DNA of 26,111 nt from JAFAHS01 sp046728175 (lineage in GTDB: Bacteria; Desulfobacterota; Binatia; Binatales; Binataceae). Location: contig JBKPEA010000139.1 in assembly GCA_046728175.1 (NCBI GenBank), positions 1 to 26,111 of the forward strand, read 5' to 3'. Shown one piece after another: positions 4,999 through 12,688 of the stretch. A program made the position numbers and the translations under genes. The first letter of the stretch is position 1. Each line of letters begins with the position of its first letter. Below the pieces are notes generated by a model. That model saw only the letters and a list, made by a program, of their open reading frames with translations. It searched no databases and was not told where the DNA came from.

Positions 4999-6260
4999 CT
5001 CCCGGGGGTCTGCTGCGCTTTCGCTTTCGGTGGAAGACGGCGGACGGCGGCGAGCGCCGTTTCGCCGAAGCAACTGCGCTCCGCGATACGCACGAGAACC
5101 GCAAGCGGGTCGAGCACCAGGCCGAGATAATCGGAGCGGAGATCAGGGCGGGGACTTTCGACTACCTGAAGTGGTTCCCGAACGGGAATCGCGCTGCAGA
5201 ATATCTTGCCGCTGGCGGTGCGCCGCCTCCGCAAACCAAGGCTGCGAGGGCCGACACCTGGACCATCGGCGAGTATTATAGCGAATGGATCGAGCGGCGC
5301 AGCGCGCCGGTGGTCCGCGCTTCAGCCGAGCGCGACTACCGAAGCCACTTCCGCAACTACATCCTCGACCAGCTCGGTGAAGTGGAACTGCAGGACCTCT
5401 CGCTCGCACACCTCGAGGACCTGCGCAGCACCATCCGCAAACGAGGCCTGTCCGAGAAAACCATCCGTAACACCATCGATGGATCACTGCGCGCTATGGT
5501 CCGCGACGCCGAACAGGAGGACATCGCGGTCTCGTTTCCGTTCACCAAGGTCCGGTGGCCCGATAAGATCGTTCCGGGCCCCTCCCCGTTCAACGAGGCA
5601 GAACGAGATCAGATCCTGAACTACTTCCGGGGAAAGCGCTGGAAGGCTGGAGGCTTCAAGGACACACGCCCGCATTACCCGTACTTCGCATTCCTCTATA
5701 CGTTGTTCTTCACGGGCATGCGTCCGTCGGAATTGGTCGCGCTGCGGGTCGGCAGCGTTAACCTCCGCACGCGAACCTTACAGGTCGAACGATCACGTCA
5801 CCTTGGATCCGAGGCCGCGCCCAAGACCCAGCGCGCTCGAAGGACCGTCCGTCTCACCCGCGGCAATGCAGAAGTTCTCGAATCGCTCTTTGAGCTCAAG
5901 GCGCGCCCTCATGACTATCTCTTCAAAAACATTTGGGGCGATCCGATCGAGCCGGCGAATTTTTACGATCTGTTTCGCGACGCGCAACGCGCGCTCTCGA
6001 TCTCGCCGCTGCGCGATCTCTACTCGGCGAAAGACACTTACATCTCACACGCGTTGACCAACGGTGTGAGCGTGACCTGGTTGTCCGAACAGACCGGCGT
6101 CGCCTTGAGCACCATTCTCAAACACTACGGACGGTTCATTCATTCCTTGCAGGCGGACGATCTCGAGATGTTCAAGATCGAGGTCGCAAAACCCCCAAAA
6201 AAGGTACAGTTTGGACACCAGTTTGGACATCCTAGGGCTCTCCGAAAAAAAGTGCCCTAA
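4950..6260 (+). CDS. Tyrosine-type site-specific integrase with a variant active site
   Basis: 436 residues. An N-terminal arm-binding, DUF3596-like part covers about 11-80, including LLRFRFRWKTADGGERRF. A core-binding SAM-like domain follows (about 103-200, TIGEYYSEWIERRSAP), then the catalytic domain (about 215-400). Visible catalytic residues are R258 in TGMRPSEL, a Lys in the PKTQRARRTV beta-hairpin (K292) and the nucleophile Y393 in LKHYGRF. The usual box II HxxR is replaced by Y358-S-A-K361 (LYSAKDTYISH), and the later GH by G383-V384. The stop is 17 bp from the 3' end of tRNA-Glu, the classic place for an integrase using a tRNA attachment site. The start overlaps the preceding gene; no strong RBS is seen. 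Confidence 0.88.
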   Translation: MGRRRKIRRQACSVEVTPGGLLRFRFRWKTADGGERRFAEATALRDTHENRKRVEHQAEIIGAEIRAGTFDYLKWFPNGNRAAEYLAAGGAPPPQTKAARADTWTIGEYYSEWIERRSAPVVRASAERDYRSHFRNYILDQLGEVELQDLSLAHLEDLRSTIRKRGLSEKTIRNTIDGSLRAMVRDAEQEDIAVSFPFTKVRWPDKIVPGPSPFNEAERDQILNYFRGKRWKAGGFKDTRPHYPYFAFLYTLFFTGMRPSELVALRVGSVNLRTRTLQVERSRHLGSEAAPKTQRARRTVRLTRGNAEVLESLFELKARPHDYLFKNIWGDPIEPANFYDLFRDAQRALSISPLRDLYSAKDTYISHALTNGVSVTWLSEQTGVALSTILKHYGRFIHSLQADDLEMFKIEVAKPPKKVQFGHQFGHPRALRKKVP

Positions 6261-6277
6261 TTTCCTAGGTTTTGTTG

Positions 6278-6305
6278 CGTCCCCAACGGGATTTGAACCC
6301 GTGTT
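6278..6305 (-). other. Presumed attachment site (3' part of tRNA-Glu)
   Basis: The acceptor/T-arm end of tRNA-Glu faces the integrase gene. Island integrases of this layout recombine within the tRNA 3' half and restore it. No second copy of this segment was found between 1 and 6260, so the other end is outside the window or was lost. Boundaries are approximate and the assignment is inferred from gene layout. Confidence 0.45.
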
Positions 6306-6352
6306 ACCGACGTGAAAGGCCGGTGTCCTAGGCCGAGCTAGACGATGGGGAC
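6278..6352 (-). tRNA. tRNA-Glu (anticodon UUC)
   Basis: Minus strand, 75 nt. The acceptor stem GTCCCCA pairs with TGGGGAC, followed by discriminator G. The anticodon stem is CCGGC/GTCGG with one mismatch, and the loop CTTTCAC centres on TTC. The T-arm is ACGGG TTCAAAT CCCGT. The overall sequence matches the well-known bacterial tRNA-Glu pattern. The 3' CCA is not encoded: the genome reads CAA after the discriminator, unlike the tRNA-Arg in this window. Confidence 0.95.
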
Positions 6353-6546
6353 GGGAATACTGGCGACGATCGCTGATACGCCCAAGATAGGAAACCTATC
6401 AGACGCTGAAGAATCGGAGCAAGCACGTCGCATCATCGCGCTCGACTCGTCAAGATGGTGCACCGTCATTTTGTCTCACCGTGCGCGCACGAGAGCGTCG
6501 GCAGCGGTAGAATTACTAGACTTCCCGGCACGGAAAACTTACACTG

Positions 6547-6563
6547 CCGCAGATATGCTGCGG
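6547..6563 (+). repeat. Short inverted repeat in the tRNA-Glu/hppA intergenic region
   Basis: CCGCAG and CTGCGG flank a 5-nt ATATG loop, 83 bp before the hppA start. The rest of the 293-bp interval (6353-6645) has no gene I can support. It must hold the divergent promoters of tRNA-Glu and hppA, but no clear -35/-10 pair stands out. Confidence 0.3.
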
Positions 6564-6645
6564 GGCCGTAAGTCGCTGTCTTAGGCGTAAAAGGCCATCC
6601 GACGCGGATCCCGATCAATCGTCCATTTCAGGAGACCTGATAGAG

Positions 6646-8922
6646 ATGAGTGAAGCGAATATTGTACTGCCGGCGCTTTCCAGCGGGCAGGTGCTGATCC
6701 TCTGGCTGGTGCTCGTGTCCGCGGTCGTCGGGCTCGGTTACGGATTGCTGCTGGTTCGCACCGTGCTGCGGGCCGATCCCGGACCCAAGTCGATGACCGA
6801 TGTCGCTGACGCGATAGAGCAGGGCGCGATGGCGTACCTACGCCGACAAGTCGGCACCATGATCTTCTTCGTTGCCATAATTTTTGTGGCTCTGTTCCTC
6901 ATGTATCGGAGCGTCTACCACGATCTCTGGCTCTCGCTCGGCATCTCGGTCGCCTTCCTGATGGGTGTGTCTGCATCGTACGGTGCGGGCTTCGTCGGCA
7001 TGTGGCTGGCAGTTAAGGGCAACGTGCGCAGCGCGAATGCCGCATTGACCTCGTTTAAGGACGCAATGGAGCTCGCCTTCAAGGCCGGCGGCGTGTCAGG
7101 CATGTTCACTGTCGGGTTGGGCCTCGTCGGCGCGACGATAATCTTTCTCGTCTATCAGCAGGACGCGATGAAGGTGCTGGTCGGGTTCGGCTTCGGCGGC
7201 TCGTTGGCTGCGCTGTTCATGCGTATCGGCGGTGGAATCTACACCAAGGCTGCCGACGTCGGTGGTGACCTGGTCGGCAAAGTCGAAAAGGATCTGCCTG
7301 AAGACGATCCTCGGAACGCGGCAACAATTGCAGACAACGTGGGTGACAATGTCGGCGATTGTGCGGGGATGGCCGCCGACGTGTTCGAGTCATACGAGGT
7401 GACCCTCGTCGCCGCAATCATCCTGGCTGCCTATGCCGTAAGCGAACCCGATTTCAAAGCAATCTACGGCGCGGCCAGTGGAATTTTCGCGATGAAGCTC
7501 ATCATCTTCGCCCTGATCCTGCGCGGAGTGGGAGTCTTTTCCTCGATTCTCGGGATCATGGCGGTACGCGTTCCGACCGGTTCGGCGATGCGCGATCCAA
7601 TGAGACCGATCAACAACGGCTACATGGTTTCTGCGGCCGCCTCGGTTGTCGGATTCTTCCTGGTAAATGCTCTGTACATGCATGACCCTCATACCGGGCA
7701 GATCGATTGGCGCTTTGCCTGTTGCGCCACGCTCGGAATAATTCTCGCCGTGGTCACTCTGTGGCTGACGAATTACTTCACCCATCCGGAAAAAGGGCCC
7801 ACCACGGAGACCGCGGTGTCGGCCCGCACCGGCCCCGCGACTTTGATCCTTTCAGGCCTGGCGGAAGGCCTCGAATCCTCGGTGTGGGCGCTGGTGGCAA
7901 TCGCGCTAGCAATCGTGGGTGCGACGCTGCTGTTCCACGAATCGCAGGCGCTGCAGTTCTACGGAATTGCACTGACCGGCTTGGGTCTCTTGACGACTAC
8001 CGGATTCATTCTGGCGATGGATACCTATGGTCCGATCACTGACAACGCGCACGGGATCTTCGAGATGGCAGGTGTTCATCAAGAACAAGCCTCGCGCACT
8101 CTTTCGTGGATGGATGCAATTGGTAACACCACCAAAGCGCTCACCAAGGGCCTTGCCATTGCCACTGCGGTCATCGCCGCCGTGTCCCTATTCCGATCTT
8201 TTATAGATGAGGCGCACCTGGGCGCCCTCGGCGTGCAAATCAACATGCCGACCGTCTTCGTGGGCCTGATGATCGGCGGCGCGGTGCCGTTCCTGTTCAG
8301 CTCGTTTGCGATCAAGGCAGTAAGTCGCGCGGCATTTCAGGTGGTTTTCGAAGTACGGCGCCAGCTCCGCGAACATCCGGGAATCATGGAGGGCAAGGAA
8401 AAGCCCGACTATGGACGCTGCGTCGACATTGTAACCGCGACGGCACAAAAAGAACTGCTCGGGCCTGGAATTCTGGCGGTGTTCGCGCCCCTGCTGGTGG
8501 GTTTCGGTCTCGATGCGGGAGCACTCGGAGGATTTCTGGGCGGTACAATCCTGACCGGGCAGTTACTCGCCGTTTTCATGTCGAACGCTGGCGCCAACTG
8601 GGACAACGCAAAGAAAAAGGTGGAGGATGGTTTCCTAGGCGGCAAGGGCACCGATATTCACAAGGCCGCCGTGGTCGGTGACACGGTTGGGGATCCGTTC
8701 AAGGACACCGCCGGTCCTGCCCTGAACCCCATGATCAAGGTCATGAACCTCGTGGCAATTCTGGCGGCGCCGTTCTGCACGACTTCGCTCAATACGGTCA
8801 CTGCTACCAGAATTCTGGTGGTCGTCGCCTCTGTTGTCCTGCTGGGAGTCGCGGTTGCGTTTTCCAAGCGCGGTTCAATCGCCGAGGAAGGGGAGGGCGC
8901 CGGCTCAAAGATGGCGGCCTGA
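6646..8922 (+). CDS. hppA: Membrane-bound proton-translocating pyrophosphatase, K+-independent type
   Basis: 758 residues with about 16 membrane helices. It hydrolyses cytoplasmic PPi and pumps H+ (some relatives Na+) across the membrane. Substrate-site motifs are present: DVGGDLVGKVE (204-214), DNVGDNVGDCAGMAAD (230-245), DTYGPITDNAHGIF (459-472) and, near the end, GDTVGDPFKDTAGPALNP. The segment GNTTKALTKG has Lys at 497 and Thr at 500, the signature of K+-independent enzymes; K+-dependent ones have Ala at the Lys position. The ATG at 6646 follows AGGAG by about 13 nt. It is monocistronic by layout. PPi hydrolysis pulls biosynthetic reactions, including the tRNA charging encoded downstream, and saves energy under low ATP. 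Confidence 0.97.
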   Translation: MSEANIVLPALSSGQVLILWLVLVSAVVGLGYGLLLVRTVLRADPGPKSMTDVADAIEQGAMAYLRRQVGTMIFFVAIIFVALFLMYRSVYHDLWLSLGISVAFLMGVSASYGAGFVGMWLAVKGNVRSANAALTSFKDAMELAFKAGGVSGMFTVGLGLVGATIIFLVYQQDAMKVLVGFGFGGSLAALFMRIGGGIYTKAADVGGDLVGKVEKDLPEDDPRNAATIADNVGDNVGDCAGMAADVFESYEVTLVAAIILAAYAVSEPDFKAIYGAASGIFAMKLIIFALILRGVGVFSSILGIMAVRVPTGSAMRDPMRPINNGYMVSAAASVVGFFLVNALYMHDPHTGQIDWRFACCATLGIILAVVTLWLTNYFTHPEKGPTTETAVSARTGPATLILSGLAEGLESSVWALVAIALAIVGATLLFHESQALQFYGIALTGLGLLTTTGFILAMDTYGPITDNAHGIFEMAGVHQEQASRTLSWMDAIGNTTKALTKGLAIATAVIAAVSLFRSFIDEAHLGALGVQINMPTVFVGLMIGGAVPFLFSSFAIKAVSRAAFQVVFEVRRQLREHPGIMEGKEKPDYGRCVDIVTATAQKELLGPGILAVFAPLLVGFGLDAGALGGFLGGTILTGQLLAVFMSNAGANWDNAKKKVEDGFLGGKGTDIHKAAVVGDTVGDPFKDTAGPALNPMIKVMNLVAILAAPFCTTSLNTVTATRILVVVASVVLLGVAVAFSKRGSIAEEGEGAGSKMAA

Positions 8923-8944
8923 CCTCTTGTTACTGCCATTTGCA

Positions 8945-8977
8945 AACCAGGGCCGGGCGCGACCGTCCGCCCTGGTT
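8945..8977 (+). terminator. Possible terminator hairpin after hppA
   Basis: AACCAGGGC (8945-8953) is perfectly complementary to GCCCTGGTT (8969-8977) around a GC-rich 15-nt loop, 22 bp after the hppA stop. There is no U-run after it, so it is either a weak intrinsic terminator or an mRNA 3'-end stabiliser. Confidence 0.45.
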
Positions 8978-9668
8978 AGCCGCGGGACAGCCTTCACCCA
9001 GTTGTCACCGGAGAGACCTGGCGAACGGTTGAAGCTGTCCAGGTACTCGACCGAGTGAATTCACAGAGAACTCCCGCGGAACCCATAGATTGCAATCCGG
9101 GCCTTTGGTGCGTGCCAGGTCGGACTCTAGACATCAACGAACGATGCCGCGCGAACCTCAGGTGGTAATTGTCGCGACGGGTGATAGGGGTCTCTGGTGC
9201 GTCCGCTCGAGTGCAAGACTGTGGGTTGTCGCGGCGCTGATATTTCGCGACAGAGGCTTCGAGCCCCACGCTGACGATCTTGGCGCGCGTGGTATACGCG
9301 CAGCTGGTCCCCAACTGATCCGCGACCCGAAGACGATTCCGGCCTGGGTATGAGTCCTACCGGTGAACGGCGCACCTAGGTCTTCGTAATGATTCAAAAA
9401 ACACGTTGCGTCTGGGCCGCAAGGATAGGAGTCTTGGGTTGAGCGAAGGCTCAGTCGCACTCACGATCAAGATTCTCACCAGCGAGTACTCAGCCCAGAC
9501 GTCTCACAGGGATAGCGGTCGTGAAACGTGCGCATTCACGACTTTAAGTATGCACGTCTTCGTTCAAGGCCGGCGTCTATTGGTAAGGATTTGCTGGTCA
9601 TGTTCTGAGGAAAGCTTCCGAGGAAATTACGTCACAAGTGACTAGATGAGACTAACGAGGTCATAGCT
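8978..9668. other. Long intergenic interval without a recognisable gene
   Basis: With the hairpin before it, this makes 746 bp between hppA and the next gene. Open frames on both strands are short and show no family motif or codon pattern I trust. It contains perfect inverted repeats at 9285-9301 and 9518-9542 and a small hairpin at 9440-9453. A structured small RNA or a decayed gene is possible. No known riboswitch or RNA family was recognised. Confidence 0.4.
9518..9542 (+). terminator. Strong hairpin, terminator-like
   Basis: GTCGTGAA (9518-9525) and TTCACGAC (9535-9542) form a perfect 8-bp stem with a 9-nt loop, followed by TTTAAG. It stands 126 bp before the next gene and far from the hppA stop, so it would end an unannotated transcript or attenuate one. 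The structure is seen; function is inferred. Confidence 0.4.
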
Positions 9669-10205
9669 ATGTGCGGTTGTGCGAGCGTATTGCGTAAGTT
9701 GGTGACAGCGAGTGTGATGTGCGCGTTGACAGCGCCTGCTTCAGCAGCCGGAATGGGAGGAATGCCAATGGGCGGAATGGCAGTTGGGATGACTGCCGCT
9801 AGTGGACTCAGTGGAGTCGCCAGTTCAGGGATTGGAGCCGCCGGCGCGGCCAACAGGTATGGCGCTTCGGCGCCCGGAAATGGTGATCACCTTCCTATAG
9901 GCGCGAGCGACGGACCTTCCGGGCTGTCCGCATCATCAGGACACAATCCTTTTGGCAATTCCGAGGCCTCTTCAGCCTGGGCTTCCTTGCCGGCCATGGA
10001 TCCGGATCTGCCCGGAGTGGTGGCCCCTGGGCGTCCGAGTCTGGCCAAGTCTGGGTCTTCCGCCCCGGACCTGAATGCCCAGGTACCGGTCAAGGCCGAG
10101 GTCCCGATTAATTCGTTGGATGTGACTTCTGGCTCGCCTGGCGGTTCAGACACGTTGCAGCAGAGCTCCTTGTCCTCGGAGAGTTCGAACGCTCCGAGAC
10201 GTTGA
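9669..10205 (+). CDS. Secreted low-complexity Gly/Ser/Ala/Met-rich protein, unknown function
   Basis: 178 residues. The N-terminus (about 1-27) is a probable Sec signal peptide: basic residue, hydrophobic core VTASVMCALTAPASA and an Ala-x-Ala site before AGMGG. An early Cys (MCGCAS) lies too close to the start for a normal lipobox. The mature part opens with GMGGMPMGGMAVGM and is then rich in Ser, Gly, Pro and Ala with no Cys, no repeats of fixed length and no known domain, so it is probably disordered and exported. A weak GAGG lies upstream. It is flanked by the long non-coding interval and by an unknown membrane protein. I do not recognise the family. Confidence 0.6.
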   Translation: MCGCASVLRKLVTASVMCALTAPASAAGMGGMPMGGMAVGMTAASGLSGVASSGIGAAGAANRYGASAPGNGDHLPIGASDGPSGLSASSGHNPFGNSEASSAWASLPAMDPDLPGVVAPGRPSLAKSGSSAPDLNAQVPVKAEVPINSLDVTSGSPGGSDTLQQSSLSSESSNAPRR

Positions 10206-10354
10206 TCTTCTTTGCATCCGGCCTTGCGACCACGCCGCGTCCGTAAGCCATCGCGGGTGAGCGTGCGGCCTCAAGTGGTGCGCGGGCGCTGGCTGGTCTT
10301 GCGCACGGCGAGGAGTCGGGTACATTAGCCGTCCGAACAAGGGCGTCATCGACC

Positions 10355-10825
10355 ATGCGGCCGAACCCGGGTCCATTTGAACCGCTCTTCTATCTGCTAC
10401 AAAAGCCGTCGTCGTTCCGAGTTCTGGGTGTCGTGGGATTCGTGCTTTTCACGTTCCAGTTTTTGAGGATCGCAGATTCTCACGGAACCGTTTACGTCAT
10501 TGTTGGACTCCTGTTGCTCGGCGCTTTGTGGCTTGAGTCAAGCACCAGCGCCTGCCGGCGATGCCGCTTTTATGGCACCTGGCATTGTCTAGGACAGGGC
10601 ATCCTTACCTCGCGCTTGTTCCCGCGCATCGAGAGCAAGTTGAGTGAGCCGGGCGTAATACTTCACGCATCGGTCGCTGCTGCCTATGTCGCTTATGGGC
10701 TCTTCTGGATTTGGCATCGCCCGGCCCTAGGCTTGCTGTTTACGCTCTGGCTTCCGCTCGCATTTATCAGCGCGACCTCCCCCTCGGGGTTTTCCTGGCG
10801 CGCGAAACGATCTGAATCTCTATAA
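10355..10825 (+). CDS. Four-helix membrane protein with a cysteine cluster, unknown function
   Basis: 156 residues. Probable membrane helices lie at about 23-37, 45-60, 105-122 and 125-142. Between helices 2 and 3 is a soluble loop with CRRCRFYGTWHCLGQG. These three Cys in the pattern CxxCx6C, plus a His, could bind a metal or be redox-active, on whichever side of the membrane the loop faces. The ATG at 10355 has only a weak upstream purine stretch. It may be paired with the upstream secreted protein or stand alone; 149 bp separate them. I do not recognise a named family. Confidence 0.6.
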   Translation: MRPNPGPFEPLFYLLQKPSSFRVLGVVGFVLFTFQFLRIADSHGTVYVIVGLLLLGALWLESSTSACRRCRFYGTWHCLGQGILTSRLFPRIESKLSEPGVILHASVAAAYVAYGLFWIWHRPALGLLFTLWLPLAFISATSPSGFSWRAKRSESL

Positions 10826-10879
10826 TCCGCCGAAAGCCGGGACTACTCTCGCTCCTATGCACCGGAGGAGTCATCTCGC

Positions 10880-11746
10880 ATGGAGATAGCCTGGATTGGG
10901 ACCGGAATAATGGGAGCTCCGATGGCTCGTCGGCTGCTGGTCGCGGGTCACCATCTGCGTGTGTTTAATCGCTCAGCCGAGAAGGCGATGGCGCTTAGGC
11001 AGCACGGAGCGACAGTCAGCCCGGATCCTGCCGCTGCCGCGTCCGGCACCGAGGCCGTTTTCATGATGGTTCCCGACACTCACGACGTTGAGGCGGTGGT
11101 TGCGAAGATTGAACCCGTGCTCAAGCCGGGCCAGTTGCTAATCGACATGAGCACTATCGCGCCGGGTTCGGAGCGCGCCACTGCCGCCCGACTGGCGCCC
11201 TGGAACATTCACTATCTCGATGCGCCGGTCTCAGGCGGTGAGACCGGTGCGATCGAGGGCACCCTTACGATCATGGTCGGCGGCGAGGCTCTCGCTTTTG
11301 AGCGCGCGAAGCCGCTCTTGGCTCATTTGGGAAAACAAATCACGTACATGGGACCGGTGGGTTCGGGGCAGCTGACGAAGCTTTGCAACCAGATCGCGGT
11401 CGCCATGACGCTCGAAGCCGCGGCCGAGGCGCTGCGGCTTGCGGCGAGCGGAGGACTCGACCCCGCAACCGTGCTCGAGGCGATCGGTGCCGGAGCTGCC
11501 TCGTCGTGGCAACTGAAGAACCTCGGGCCAAAAATCATAGCCCGCGATTGGCGGCCGGGTTTCTTCATCAAGCTCATTCGCAAGGACCTCCGCCTGGTGA
11601 ATGAAGCGGCACGCGACACCGGATTGGCGTTGCCGGGGCTCGCTATGATGACCTCGATGTTCAACAGCGCGTCCGCGCTGGGCCACGACTTGGACGGCAC
11701 CCAGGCAGTTGCCGCCGCCCTCGACAGGATCGCGATGGTGAAGTAG
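10880..11746 (+). CDS. NAD(P)-dependent beta-hydroxyacid dehydrogenase (3-hydroxyisobutyrate dehydrogenase family)
   Basis: 288 residues, normal for the family. The Rossmann start reads IAWIGTGIMGAPMARRLL (GxGxxG at 7-12), followed by the NRS segment (30-32) that usually favours NADP(H) through the Arg. The substrate-binding motif is DAPVSGGETGA (114-124). Catalytic Lys is K167 in GSGQLTKLCNQ, and a second conserved Lys is K235 in IRKDLRLV. The family oxidises 3-hydroxyisobutyrate or reduces tartronate semialdehyde and succinic semialdehyde; the exact substrate is not decided. GGAGGAG lies shortly before the ATG. It heads a same-strand set of crotonase and flavin/F420 genes, which favours a role in branched-chain or aromatic acid breakdown. 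Confidence 0.9.
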   Translation: MEIAWIGTGIMGAPMARRLLVAGHHLRVFNRSAEKAMALRQHGATVSPDPAAAASGTEAVFMMVPDTHDVEAVVAKIEPVLKPGQLLIDMSTIAPGSERATAARLAPWNIHYLDAPVSGGETGAIEGTLTIMVGGEALAFERAKPLLAHLGKQITYMGPVGSGQLTKLCNQIAVAMTLEAAAEALRLAASGGLDPATVLEAIGAGAASSWQLKNLGPKIIARDWRPGFFIKLIRKDLRLVNEAARDTGLALPGLAMMTSMFNSASALGHDLDGTQAVAAALDRIAMVK

Positions 11747-11778
11747 TACGAAAGCAATCCATACGTCTGGAGGCCACG

Positions 11779-12588
11779 ATGGCGAACGACCATTTGCTGA
11801 CCGAACTTCGGGACCGCGTCCTCTACCTCACCCTTAACCGGCCCGACAAACTGAACGCGATGAGTGGGGACATGATGTCTGGGCTGCTGAATGGACTCGA
11901 ACAGGCAGCCACCGACCCCAAGGTCGCCGCCGTTGTGGTTACCGGTGCAGGACGCGGATTCTGCGCGGGCGGTGACATATCGGCGATGCGCGATCGCAAC
12001 GAGGGCGGGGGTGGAGGACAGGAGACCAGTGTCGAGGAACGCGTCGCGACTCTTCGCCGCGGCGAAGAAGCATCGCGCCTCCTGCACGAAATGCCCAAGG
12101 TGACCATCGCCGCCATGAATGGCCCGGCGGCGGGTGCGGGTTTGTCGCTCGCGATGGCTGCCGACCTGCGGCTGGCGGCAGACAACGCACGAATTGGGAC
12201 CGCTTTTGCGAAAGTCGGTTTTTCGGGCGATTACGGAGGAACCTGGTCATTGACGAGATTGGTCGGCTCGGCCAAAGCGCGCGAACTCTACTTTCTCGCC
12301 GACATGATTGATGCGCCCGAAGCATTGCGAATCGGTCTGGTCAATCGGGTTTTTCCAGCCGCCTCTTTCCGCGACGACGTACATGCAATCGCCAAGCGCA
12401 TCGCAAACGGCCCGACCGTCGCCTACAGCTACATGAAGGCCAATCTTAACCTCGCGATCACCCATGAGTTCCGCGAGCTGCTCGATCGCGAAGCATGGGG
12501 CCAGACGATGACCGGTCGTACCGAGGACCATCGCGAAGCGGTGAAGGCATTCCTGGAAAAGCGCGAACCCGCATTCAAGGGCAGGTGA
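11779..12588 (+). CDS. Enoyl-CoA hydratase/isomerase (crotonase) family protein
   Basis: 269 residues. The first oxyanion-hole motif is RGFCAGGDISAM and the second is NGPAAGAGLSLAMAADLRLA. In the region where rat enoyl-CoA hydratase has its first catalytic Glu, the sequence reads FAKVGFSGDYGGTWSLTRLVG; the Glu of ARELYF is available as the second. Members with LSGDYGG-like motifs are common in aromatic and fatty-acid degradation clusters, but the reaction (hydratase, isomerase or ring-opening) cannot be read off. A Gly run (about 75-80) is an insertion in the disordered loop after the first motif. GGAGG lies 5 nt before the ATG; the gap to the dehydrogenase is 32 bp. Confidence 0.92.
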   Translation: MANDHLLTELRDRVLYLTLNRPDKLNAMSGDMMSGLLNGLEQAATDPKVAAVVVTGAGRGFCAGGDISAMRDRNEGGGGGQETSVEERVATLRRGEEASRLLHEMPKVTIAAMNGPAAGAGLSLAMAADLRLAADNARIGTAFAKVGFSGDYGGTWSLTRLVGSAKARELYFLADMIDAPEALRIGLVNRVFPAASFRDDVHAIAKRIANGPTVAYSYMKANLNLAITHEFRELLDREAWGQTMTGRTEDHREAVKAFLEKREPAFKGR

Positions 12589-12688
12589 GACGGTAGCCAT
12601 CAAGGCAGCAGGATACCAGGTAAATTCGCGGTCCGGCTCGACCTGGTGCCTTTGTGCCTTGGCGGTGAATTTCTTTTCCGAGAGAGCC

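Noticed and set aside
1..6260. Second copy of the tRNA-Glu 3' end (left attachment site)
   Set aside because: Scanning by eye for the T-arm and acceptor segment found none; an exact computed search could still reveal a short or diverged copy.
1..6277. Prophage
   Set aside because: Apart from the integrase and a small winged-helix protein there are no capsid, tail, terminase or lysis genes; an integrative element remnant fits better.
6345..6584. 79-codon plus-strand open frame starting inside tRNA-Glu
   Set aside because: It begins within the tRNA on the opposite strand, has no RBS and no family motif; it is chance coding in the promoter region.
11323..12087. Long (254-codon) minus-strand open frame
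   Set aside because: It lies opposite the clear dehydrogenase and crotonase genes and is a GC-rich antisense shadow.
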